Below are positions 42,601-51,205 of a stretch of 64,000 nt of DNA, in pieces. Position 1 is the stretch's first letter. Each line of letters opens with the position of its first letter. Under the pieces are notes generated by a model. The model had not been told where the DNA came from, did no database searches, and saw nothing but the letters and a program-made list of their open reading frames with translations. A program made the translations under genes and the position numbers. The stretch is from Pseudomonadota bacterium. GTDB taxonomy: Bacteria > Desulfobacterota > Desulfobulbia > Desulfobulbales > JAGXFP01. The stretch covers positions 1 through 64,000 of the forward strand of contig JAHJIQ010000013.1 in the NCBI GenBank assembly GCA_018823285.1, given 5' to 3'.

Positions 42601-45600
42601 CATCGCTCGCGCAGTCTGCGGTATCATCATTACAACGCCAGATCCGGAATGCGGATTCCGACTCGGTAGTGTCGGTCCAGGAAAGATTTACCCTGGTCGT
42701 GTCAGACGGCGTAACCGTAGCCGAAATTACCGGGGTCGTGATCGTGGTGGTGGCACAGAGCGGTGCGACCGGATGGTACTCAGTCTGCCAGTCACACGAG
42801 GGCCCTGTTTTGACCGCCCTCATCCGATAACAGTAGGTCGTGTCAGAGTTCAGGCCGACGTCCGAGTAGCCGGAGGCGCCGCCGCCAACCGTAATGGTCT
42901 GGCAGGAAACACCCACGCATCGCTCAAGCTCCAGAGCGGTCTCGTCATCATTCAGATCGGTCCAGTCAAGATCGATCCTGGTCTCTGAAACCCTGGTGAC
43001 GGAATCAAGGGTCGGGGTCACCATGGCATCGGTGGTGACCGGGATTGATTCATCGCTCCAGTCATCCGGCCACGGCACACCCTCCTCCTCGCCGATCGCC
43101 CGGACCCGATATTTGTACTCGGTTCCGTTACAAACTCCGGTGTCCGAATAGGACTCAACATTCGGCCCGACCGTTACCACCGGGACGAAGGCGTCCCAGC
43201 TGCTGCCGTTATACATGCTCCGTTCAATGGCAAAGTTGGTATTGGAAGTTGTATTATCGTCCCAGACGAGATTAATCCTGGTGGTGTCAAACGGGGTCGC
43301 GACCAGGTTGGTCGGTTTCGGCGGCGCCAGGGTCGACTCGGTGAACCGGACCGTATCCCCGGTATCCCAGATACAGGCTGCATTGTCCTTCACCGCCCGA
43401 AGGCGATAGGTATATTCCGTGGAAAGCGAAAGCCCGCTGTCAACATGAACCGACCTGGTCAGGACATAGTTGAATATCCTCGCATCATCAATCCGGCCAT
43501 CAAAATGGAAGGTATACGCGGCCCCCGGGGTAGCTCCGACATAATACGGCGAGGTCCCGAAATCACGCAGCGTCCCGGTGTATGTCAGGGAGCTCTGCAG
43601 GCGGTCATCTACGAACAGTTTGAGCTGTTTGTTCACAGCGTCAACGGTCCCGACCACCTGGTGCCACGAACCGGGCAGATAGGTATCGGAGGATAAAGCG
43701 GAAAAAGGCTGGTCCTGATCGTTGTAAACGGTAAGGGCAAACCTGCCGTTCGAATTATAGAATATACCGGTATGCCAACCCGGCCTGGAGATGATCGTAT
43801 AATTATAGTTATTGGCCGGCGGATTGGGATCGGTGGCCGGCGGGACCGTGTCCGGATTCACCCAGGCGGCAAAGGTAAAGCTGCCATCGGTCAGATCCTG
43901 CAGGGTAGCGGAATTGGGGATCTGAATATAATCGTCCACTCCGTCAAATTCTCCGACCAGCCCCCGCTCCGGATCCGTAACGATCCCTGCCCCGTTATAA
44001 GAAGTGCCGTGGTTCGCGTTCCCCGAGCTGTCCTGCACATCACCGGCGGTATTGGGCCAGGAGGCCTCCTCCATCAGGTATGCCACCGTAGGGGTGACCA
44101 CCGCCACCGGCGGCAACACCAGCGACCAGTCAAAATCAGGGGCTCCGACTGCAACACAATCGGCGTCATTCCCCTTGCAACGCTCCAGCAGAAAACCGGT
44201 TTCGTCATCGGTTTCGTCCAGCCAGGAAAGTTTAATTTCCGATTCGGACAGGGCTTCCGCGGTAAAGCTTGACGGAGAGACGGCGGCTTGCACAGTCGGG
44301 GTAATCAGATTGCTGTCGTTACTGGTCCAGACGTGGGGCAGATTGTTGCAGGCAACGTCCACCGCCGGATCAAACGCCACCACAGGCAAAGACGGAGAAG
44401 CGTTCAGGACCCCGATGGAATGAATCAGGACGTCGGAGGTGTACTGGAGGACCCCGATCCGCAGCGGATCAGTGGTGACCAGATTAGCACCGGTGAGGGT
44501 GGTGGTGTCTTTTATCAAGTCCCAGTTCAGATGCCGATAGGTCGCGATGGTGTGCGTGTAACCGCCCCGCAGATAAGACCTGGCCCCGCCTGTTGGAACG
44601 ACCTCGACCTTGGTCTCGTACTGGTAGTTGATGTCAAAGTACCTGACATAATCCCGCCCACGATCCACATTGAGTTCGTGGGTGTAATTCACGTAGTTGT
44701 TATAAGGACCGAAACTGTGGGCAAAACCGGCCACACTGATACTGGAAGTCTGATCGGTCTCCCAACCGCCATACCAATGCCGCTGACTGTAACTTGAGGT
44801 CAGAGGCGTCCAGCGAAAATACACGGTCGGGGCAGCTGCGCGATCAAAAGTCCTTTTTGAGATCAGCGAAAGCCAGCTGGTATCCTTATAATCAAGATAA
44901 AGCCCGTCATTCTGGTAAATTTCATTCTGCGCGTCATCGTTTTCCTGCCATTCGGCGGTATCGATGGTTGTCCCCGCAAAATCATCGAAGAAATCAAAGA
45001 CCCCGGTTCCGTCGCTGGTATCCAGGGCTTCGGTATTGCCCCAGTAGAGGTAGAGATTGTCACCGTCCGCCGGGGTGCGCAGCCAGATCACCGCGCTGAC
45101 CCCGTCGGTTTTCTTGTCAAACCAGTGGGGGATGACTTCTCCGTAAGCTTCCGAACCATCGGTGAAGCGGTAGAAGCGCAGGTCACCAAAGTCAGCCTGC
45201 ATACCGGCAACATGATTCACCGTGAATTGAACAACCGTCTCCGGAGTGAAAGGGGTGATGGAGATCTTCTGCCGCTTGGTCCAGCAACCGTTCATACCGC
45301 CGGGAAGATCCTGGCTGATGGCCCTGACCCGGTAAGTATACTGCGAGTTTTCACAGACCGAGGTGTCGGTATACCCATTCACCCCGGCATCAAGTGCGGA
45401 GGTCTGGTCCACGGTAAAGGTGGCCGTACAATCTCCGTCACACCGTTCCAGGATAAAGCCGGTCTCATGTGCCGTGGTGTCGGTCCAGGAGAGATCGAGC
45501 CGGGTCGTATTCGGTGAGACCGCAGAAAGAGAGATTGGCGGAATAGCGGTGTCTGCCGAAACCTGAGGCGTTGTGAAAGCGGTCTGCCAGGAGCAGGCCC

Positions 45601-48600
45601 CTGCAGACTTGACCGCCTTGACCCGATAGTCGTAGGTGGTATCGGGGATCAGCCTGCTATCAACCGCAGTGACCATACCTGTACCCGCGCTGGGAGGAAA
45701 GGTGACCTCGATGCAGGAGGCGCCGATGCAACGCTCGACCACAAAGCCGGTCTCATCGATAGTGCTGTCGGTCCAGGAAAGTTCAATCTCCTCTTCGTTG
45801 AGGCGCAGGGCGGACAGGGCCGATGGCGCAACCGCACTGCCGGTTGACGCTGTCAGTTCATCGATGCTGGCCGGAGTTTCCCAGACCGGCACGGTGGTTC
45901 TGACCGCCTTGACCCGATAGGTATAGGTTCCGGAGCAAGCTTCGGTGTCGGTCCAGCTGACAGTCCCGCCCATGCCGGGATTCGGTCCGGTGGTAAAAGA
46001 ATCATTCACCACAAATGCGCCGGTACAGTCACCGGTACAGCGTTCAATGACAAAGTTTTCCTCAAATTCGGTGTTGTCCTGCCAGGTCAGATTAACATGT
46101 GTCGTCACATCGACCGGATCAGTTTCTGCGCTCAGCAGAACAGGAGGGCCCGGAAGTAAGGTTGTGCCCTGGTCATAACCGCCGGCGCCGCTTTCCCAGC
46201 CGATCCCGGCGCCGCAGGCGGCAGGAGTGGCCTTGAACGCAGTCACCAGATAACGATAGATCTGGTTTGCATCAAGAAATTCATCACTGTAGGTCGTTGG
46301 AATATTGCCGCCGCCATAGTAATCGGCAACTTCAGCAGCACCCAAAGCCCGGTTATAGATGGTAACCTCATCTATCTCACCATTAAAATCACCCCAGAAA
46401 CCGGTAGGAGTGACCGCCTCGCCGTCCGGCCTGGCCATCCCGATGGTCAGCGGTGAAGAAGCACTGTCACTTAACAGTCCTTCCGGATCATCCCATTGCG
46501 CAAGAAGTGCTCCATCCAGATACAGCTTGGCTTCAAAGGTATCAGCCGCATTCTGATCATAGGTGAAGACAAGATGATACCAGATGTTGTTCTGGATGTT
46601 ACCGTCGACCGCCAGGCCGAGTTCGGCACTCTTGGTTTCATTCACATCACTTGCGGTGTCAAGATACAGCTCAATATAGCGACCATCGGTGCCGATCTCA
46701 AAGTTGTCGTTGGTAACGGCCGACGACTGGGCGATCAGCACGTTATTGATGTTATGGTTGGTTGCCGAAACTGTTTCCGAATCACGGCGGAAACGCAGCT
46801 CCACCGAAAAGGCACCCGGCGCATCCATGGCATCGAGATCACCCAGATCGACATAATCGTCCGTTCCGTCAAAAACACCCCGCTCAGCATCGCCATATGA
46901 GGTCCCGTCGAGATTATTCCCGGAACTATCGAGAACATCCGGGCTCCCCGATGTCCAGGAGGACTCGTCCATCTTCAACGAAACGATGCTGTCCAGCGGG
47001 GCGCTCACCAGGGCCACCGGCGAATCGGTTGCCGGATCAATGGTGCAGCCGGGTCCCGCGCACCGGTATATCCTGAAACCGGTCTCATCACCATTGGTAT
47101 CCGACCAGGCAAGATCGATCCTTCCTTCCGACTGAGGAATCACCGAAGTGATGACCGGATCGGCCGGGCCGGGGGTGGTCGCTTCGGCGTAGGCCCACAA
47201 AGGCTCTTCACCCCAGAGGGTGTTCACCGCTCGAATCCGGTAGGTGTATGCCTGGGCCGGGCACACGGTTGGGTCGTCGAAACTGACCCCACCGGCTGGT
47301 ACACTGCCAAGATAGGTAAAGGAGAGATCGGAGGTGCCGCAATTCGCGGCGGTGTCGTCACACCGCTCGATCCTGAAACTTTCCTCGCCGTTCAGCACAT
47401 CATCCCAGGTGAGCTGCGTTCTGGTCGTGGTAACGGCAGCCGCGCTGAAATTTACCGGGGCCGGCGGCACCGTGGTTGTGACCTGCCGGTAGAGCCAGCG
47501 GGAGTCTTCACCGCTTGCGGCGACGGATGTTTTCAGCCGGAAACAGTAGGTCTGATCCATGGCCAGACCGGTTTCGGTATGGCCGGTGTCCGTCGGCCCG
47601 AAAGTTCGCTGCCAGGTGGTGTCGGTGTCGATGATGGGACAGGCCCCGACTTTCCCTTCCAGGGAGAAACTGTCGGCAGCGGGCGCGTTGTTGACCCAGC
47701 TGAAATCCACCGAAAGATAGTGCGGCGTTACGGTAAACGGCGCCGGGGCCTGCAGAACATAACCCTCGCAGAGCATGACCAGATAGTCGTAATCGCCGGC
47801 GGGGTTCATGGTATTGCCGGCGACAAACCCCTCGCCGTAGCGGTTGAAAGTGACCGCCGCCGCCATCTCATCAAGCGGTGGGTAATGCCCGCCATCGTAA
47901 GAGGTTGAGCCGAGAATTTCCCCGGCATAATCATATTTGACGGCCAGCAGGTCTTTGGAACCGCCGGTTCCCATCGTCCCCGCAATGCAGATACTTCCGG
48001 ATCCGTCCATACCCATGGCCTGCACCTTGTCATCGGTTGCCGGCGAGTCATACATATCATCCCAGATCACAGCCCCGGCGGTGGTATACCGGGTCATCCT
48101 GAACTCATTGTTGCCAACCCCCAGATTCCAGGTGGCCGCTGCAACAAACTCATCATCATTGCGATCCATCTCAATGGCAACAATCCTGTCGTCACCATTG
48201 CCGGGACCGTTCTCAATAATCGGCGCACCCCATACCTCGGCGCCATCGCCGGAAGCCAGTTTGACCAGATAGGTGTCCCTGTTGCCGCCGCCGGCAACAA
48301 AACCGGCCACATAGACGTCACCGGATGAATCCGTCGTTACATCTGCCGGCTCATCGTCACCGTTCCCGCTGTCATGCACCACCGTCCAGATGACTTCTCC
48401 GGCAACCTTCCCTGCGGCAACACAGGCAGCGCTCGTATCGACCGCACAATATTTTCTGGTGATCATATCATAGCCGCCGCCGGACATGACCCAGCCGGTC
48501 ATGATGATATTTCCTTCCTGGTCAATGGTGAGCGCCACCGGCCGGTCATCTTCACCGCTGTAATCGTAATCGTCCGCCCAGAGCCTGGTCCCGTCACTGA

Positions 48601-51205
48601 GGTAATAGAGAACGTAGATATCATAGTTACCGGCAACATTCTGACCATAACCGGCCACCGCCACGTTGCCGCTCCCGTCCGTGACCGACTCTATGGCCTG
48701 GACGTAGTCGTCACCGCCGCTGCCGTCATACTGGTCTTCCCAGATAAAGGGGTCGCCGAACGGCGGCGGCCCCGAGGCAGGATATTTTCTGGTGTACACA
48801 TCGTTGGTCGCTCCGTAACCGCTTGTAAACAGGTACGAACTCCCGGACACCACAACATCGTTGTTCTGGTCCACGGTGAGACACTGGGCCATGTCGTCAC
48901 TGTTGCCGGGATCATCATAATGATCATCCCAGAGCTGGCCGACATAACCATCAAGGATGGCTGCGTCAACATATCCGCCGTTATCGGTCAGCGTCCAGAC
49001 GCTGTTCGCATGGTCCCACGAGAGGGTGATGCCGATCGCGTTTCGGTCGATCTTGTCTTCATTGTGTTCCGGCACGGTGATGGCGGAGAGCGTTGTATTT
49101 CCTACCGCATCACCGGTATGGGCTCCGGGAATGACCGCCCCGCTCAGGGTTGTGTCGAATACCACGCCGGCATCGGCCGTCAGGGGAGCTGTAAAATCAG
49201 CCTTTATATCGGCAAGCCCATCGCCATTCAGATCGAGCGATACAGAACCGGCATCACTGTAAATCAGATCATGCTGCAATTTGACCGTGTAGTAATCAAA
49301 ACCGGCCGAGATCGTGCTGAAACCGGTGACGACCGGATCAAGGTCCGGGCCCACCGCAATATCCATGGCCACATCATCACCGCTGTCCGGACCGTCATAG
49401 CGAAAAACCCAGCCCGGATCGTTGTTCATGCTGATCACCGTGGTCTTGGCATAGATCTCGGGGCTGTAATGAGAATACTCCTCCAGGGCGGAATTGTACC
49501 CCCGCACCCGGTAATAGTATTTGGTGTGCGGCGCAAGCCCCACGCCCTGTTCGTCGTCCCGGTAGGTTGTGATATCCTGGCCGACCGTATCGATCGCGAC
49601 GTATGTGCCGCCGGTGCCGATCTTGCGCTCGATGATAAACTCTGACTCATTGGGATTAGGCGCATTCGAGTTATCCGTCCAGAGGAGATCGATCGTGTTC
49701 TCATCGACGACCGTCGCCTTCAGGTTGGTGGGAGTCTCCAGATCACCCGGATTGTAGCGGATAGCGTAATAATCATAATCAAGAGTTGCCGTGGTGGACT
49801 TGTCGGACCAGCCGGCCACATAAACCTTGCCATTCACATCCCGACCGACATAGATGGCGACATCATCCTTGCTGACCACCGTATTGTTATAGGTGGCAGC
49901 GGCAGGCCAAAGTTCATGGCCATTGTCCTTATTGTATTTGAGGGTGGTAAAATCATCGTCCGCCCCATCCTTGGCGGTGTAACCGGTGACCATCACTCTG
50001 ACATTATTGACCGTCAGTGAGGCTGGAATATCGCTGTTGCTGCCGCCCGAGCTGTAGAATGATGTCCAGGTCGGAAAGCCGGTCGCGCCGTTGTAACGGA
50101 TGGTCACAAAATCACTCATCCCGGTGACCGTAAGAGTAACGCCGGTGACATAGATATCACCGTTTGCGTCAAGAACCAGATCGCGGGGCCGATCGGGTCC
50201 GTTATCCGGATCAGCGTAAGTCATCTCCATACCGGGGATGACTGTGCCGTTTGTGCCGTTATACTTGACCGTGTAGAGATCCTCGTTCGCAACACTGTTC
50301 AGAACAGTTCCGGTCACGACCACATCTCCGGCCGCATCCATCGCAAGATCAACGCCCTCGTCATTGCCGAAGGTCCCGACCCGGACCGTGTCCCAGATCT
50401 TCCCGCCGTTGAAATCATATTTTACGGTCAGCATTTCCCAGCCGTTAGCCGCCGTCAGGCTCTTGCCGGTGACGGCAATTCCATCTGGGCCGGCGGTTAT
50501 CGCCGTAAACCGGTCATGGTCATTTTCGGAGATATTGTTATAGCTCGTATCCGGCCACATTCTGGCGCCACCGGGGCTGTACTTGACAACCAGTCCATCG
50601 TCCTTGCCGTTACTGCCCGGGGTAAAGCCGGCCACATAGACGTTGTTCAGGTAATCAACCGTCATGGCCACCGCATAATCATCGCCGGTTCCGGAAAAAT
50701 TATAGGTTTTCTCCCAGATCACAACGCCGGTGGCGCCATTATATTTCACCGTATGAAAATCGACGTTCCCGCCGCTGTTCGTCGCATGCCCGGCAACAAT
50801 TACGTCACCGGCGCTGTCGATGACCACAGCTGCCGGGCGATCCTCACCACCACTGAGATCAAAAGGCGGGGCGGTCCACTTGAGGGCGGAGCCATCCGCT
50901 TCGAGCTTGACCGTATAGAAATCATCCCCGTTACTGTCGGTATAACCGGTGATGACCAATTCACCACTGACCGGATCCAGAGCGGCCGCAGTGGCGGTCT
51001 GTTTGCCGGCCTTGGAGTCCCGGTACTGCCACTCAATGTCTCCACCAGCCGCGAAAACAGCCCCCCCATACCCGAAGGCAAACACCAGCGTCAGCAGGGC
51101 CACTTGCAAAGTTGTACCCAGCTGACTCTGGATATCTCGACACCTCAACATGTTGATCATAACGTTATTCCCGCCGGTTTTATTGGATGTCATATTTATC
51201 ACCAT
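39602..51205 (-). CDS. Giant secreted Fn3 / beta-propeller / LamG / DUF2341 protein (3867 aa)
   Basis: A surface or extracellular protein. The N-terminus has an export signal (TLQVALLTLVFAFGYGGAVF, cleaved near FAAGG); ATG 51205 overlaps the cytochrome stop, while later in-frame ATGs are possible. Two propeller-like regions (about 50-480 and 600-1150; units such as GDVIVAGHATNSGGN and DGLVVKYSPGG) alternate with about 15 Fn3-like units (LSWTDSTIDETGFVVERC then YDYRVKAVK). Two LamG-like domains (about 1405-1635 and 2372-2588) and two DUF2341-like domains (near 1976 and 2918; LYLYWGNTEALDTSDGTG) are inserted within Fn3 units. Many Fn3 units share cysteines (ERCxGxxC). No C-terminal anchor was seen. 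The role may be adhesion or scaffolding for the coupled cytochrome. Confidence 0.85.
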   Translation of the reverse strand: MVINMTSNKTGGNNVMINMLRCRDIQSQLGTTLQVALLTLVFAFGYGGAVFAAGGDIEWQYRDSKAGKQTATAAALDPVSGELVITGYTDSNGDDFYTVKLEADGSALKWTAPPFDLSGGEDRPAAVVIDSAGDVIVAGHATNSGGNVDFHTVKYNGATGVVIWEKTYNFSGTGDDYAVAMTVDYLNNVYVAGFTPGSNGKDDGLVVKYSPGGARMWPDTSYNNISENDHDRFTAITAGPDGIAVTGKSLTAANGWEMLTVKYDFNGGKIWDTVRVGTFGNDEGVDLAMDAAGDVVVTGTVLNSVANEDLYTVKYNGTNGTVIPGMEMTYADPDNGPDRPRDLVLDANGDIYVTGVTLTVTGMSDFVTIRYNGATGFPTWTSFYSSGGSNSDIPASLTVNNVRVMVTGYTAKDGADDDFTTLKYNKDNGHELWPAAATYNNTVVSKDDVAIYVGRDVNGKVYVAGWSDKSTTATLDYDYYAIRYNPGDLETPTNLKATVVDENTIDLLWTDNSNAPNPNESEFIIERKIGTGGTYVAIDTVGQDITTYRDDEQGVGLAPHTKYYYRVRGYNSALEEYSHYSPEIYAKTTVISMNNDPGWVFRYDGPDSGDDVAMDIAVGPDLDPVVTGFSTISAGFDYYTVKLQHDLIYSDAGSVSLDLNGDGLADIKADFTAPLTADAGVVFDTTLSGAVIPGAHTGDAVGNTTLSAITVPEHNEDKIDRNAIGITLSWDHANSVWTLTDNGGYVDAAILDGYVGQLWDDHYDDPGNSDDMAQCLTVDQNNDVVVSGSSYLFTSGYGATNDVYTRKYPASGPPPFGDPFIWEDQYDGSGGDDYVQAIESVTDGSGNVAVAGYGQNVAGNYDIYVLYYLSDGTRLWADDYDYSGEDDRPVALTIDQEGNIIMTGWVMSGGGYDMITRKYCAVDTSAACVAAGKVAGEVIWTVVHDSGNGDDEPADVTTDSSGDVYVAGFVAGGGNRDTYLVKLASGDGAEVWGAPIIENGPGNGDDRIVAIEMDRNDDEFVAAATWNLGVGNNEFRMTRYTTAGAVIWDDMYDSPATDDKVQAMGMDGSGSICIAGTMGTGGSKDLLAVKYDYAGEILGSTSYDGGHYPPLDEMAAAVTFNRYGEGFVAGNTMNPAGDYDYLVMLCEGYVLQAPAPFTVTPHYLSVDFSWVNNAPAADSFSLEGKVGACPIIDTDTTWQRTFGPTDTGHTETGLAMDQTYCFRLKTSVAASGEDSRWLYRQVTTTVPPAPVNFSAAAVTTTRTQLTWDDVLNGEESFRIERCDDTAANCGTSDLSFTYLGSVPAGGVSFDDPTVCPAQAYTYRIRAVNTLWGEEPLWAYAEATTPGPADPVITSVIPQSEGRIDLAWSDTNGDETGFRIYRCAGPGCTIDPATDSPVALVSAPLDSIVSLKMDESSWTSGSPDVLDSSGNNLDGTSYGDAERGVFDGTDDYVDLGDLDAMDAPGAFSVELRFRRDSETVSATNHNINNVLIAQSSAVTNDNFEIGTDGRYIELYLDTASDVNETKSAELGLAVDGNIQNNIWYHLVFTYDQNAADTFEAKLYLDGALLAQWDDPEGLLSDSASSPLTIGMARPDGEAVTPTGFWGDFNGEIDEVTIYNRALGAAEVADYYGGGNIPTTYSDEFLDANQIYRYLVTAFKATPAACGAGIGWESGAGGYDQGTTLLPGPPVLLSAETDPVDVTTHVNLTWQDNTEFEENFVIERCTGDCTGAFVVNDSFTTGPNPGMGGTVSWTDTEACSGTYTYRVKAVRTTVPVWETPASIDELTASTGSAVAPSALSALRLNEEEIELSWTDSTIDETGFVVERCIGASCIEVTFPPSAGTGMVTAVDSRLIPDTTYDYRVKAVKSAGACSWQTAFTTPQVSADTAIPPISLSAVSPNTTRLDLSWTDTTAHETGFILERCDGDCTATFTVDQTSALDAGVNGYTDTSVCENSQYTYRVRAISQDLPGGMNGCWTKRQKISITPFTPETVVQFTVNHVAGMQADFGDLRFYRFTDGSEAYGEVIPHWFDKKTDGVSAVIWLRTPADGDNLYLYWGNTEALDTSDGTGVFDFFDDFAGTTIDTAEWQENDDAQNEIYQNDGLYLDYKDTSWLSLISKRTFDRAAAPTVYFRWTPLTSSYSQRHWYGGWETDQTSSISVAGFAHSFGPYNNYVNYTHELNVDRGRDYVRYFDINYQYETKVEVVPTGGARSYLRGGYTHTIATYRHLNWDLIKDTTTLTGANLVTTDPLRIGVLQYTSDVLIHSIGVLNASPSLPVVAFDPAVDVACNNLPHVWTSNDSNLITPTVQAAVSPSSFTAEALSESEIKLSWLDETDDETGFLLERCKGNDADCVAVGAPDFDWSLVLPPVAVVTPTVAYLMEEASWPNTAGDVQDSSGNANHGTSYNGAGIVTDPERGLVGEFDGVDDYIQIPNSATLQDLTDGSFTFAAWVNPDTVPPATDPNPPANNYNYTIISRPGWHTGIFYNSNGRFALTVYNDQDQPFSALSSDTYLPGSWHQVVGTVDAVNKQLKLFVDDRLQSSLTYTGTLRDFGTSPYYVGATPGAAYTFHFDGRIDDARIFNYVLTRSVHVDSGLSLSTEYTYRLRAVKDNAACIWDTGDTVRFTESTLAPPKPTNLVATPFDTTRINLVWDDNTTSNTNFAIERSMYNGSSWDAFVPVVTVGPNVESYSDTGVCNGTEYKYRVRAIGEEEGVPWPDDWSDESIPVTTDAMVTPTLDSVTRVSETRIDLDWTDLNDDETALELERCVGVSCQTITVGGGASGYSDVGLNSDTTYCYRMRAVKTGPSCDWQTEYHPVAPLCATTTITTPVISATVTPSDTTRVNLSWTDTTESESAFRIWRCNDDTADCASDANFTEIKNAGPNQRSWSDETVCSGKTYTYKVEAQSDGLPVNGFSNGGGGSWSRRRALAITGFQANQTALVTIPYDSDMLADFADLRFVDADTGLELPYVIDSKTDGVQAKVWFVTGNLNAVNLYYGNPSATSSPSTMAAVMASAEFFDDFQGTAIDSDKWVEIDTAVGQISQNNALLLSSVDNSWNAALISKKTFPRTVGMVLYMQVRPENGPTSDNLMAGWEMNQTTNPSYTQLIYGLFWPNFGNIDVYEKASGRSYIVATPYIANTDYEVKIELKSAGARYYLRGGAYPDWRLIQETTNYTDATLRVAFTQYNHQMKVNMVAVAGPGTMGITLGAEESTPVEVWNSLRSDSDTVITALHSQPVMDQSTTIGVTESSIQVGWNDINPDESWFRIERGDETCANFDEIGQTAGQDIFTYLDTGADLPDGALAYNTTYCYRVQAHKDGAACDWDSGFVSTATATTDIPGPENLIADGVENTRVELTWDDTTSSETGFVIDRCTGDKTFCDGDPDNRYSQLATVGAGIDYYSDTSVCPDTVYSYRVKAVRSGEWVSVPSPSDDATTSGAPTAPGGLALTEVYDQQNDSRRIDLVWTDVNSDETGFRIERCDQTASGDCDTLDTNYSEIGSLLNHDGFTAGIGSMWVQGGRLGLGAWDYTPLVNLSDETGSVAISEAGGTAVLESSSTAGTGVNWNQALLGLADPASLGSGDLDLEFTWVLPAVTLPESASHQHIHTRLQMNMGVDRILLDRAVDEVNGSYYRAEILLNGVMSEQIAVTSDTAGKFRMIRAGASYTLYYWDWQARGWQAILSKAGADPGAVPSFVAIRQFAHQSEAGVSLQAVIDDFRINSEVATIYRDSDNLAASTDYYYQVRAFKETSCPAWDNLYTAKVNELTNPAAPVLTATAGGSRKISLVWTDNAADEEGYEIEKMIFGGQFIKIAEVGPGSVGYIDTTTLDPGATYTYRVRAHRDGHTSYSAYSNEDSATTDVIGGGGLDDTTCR

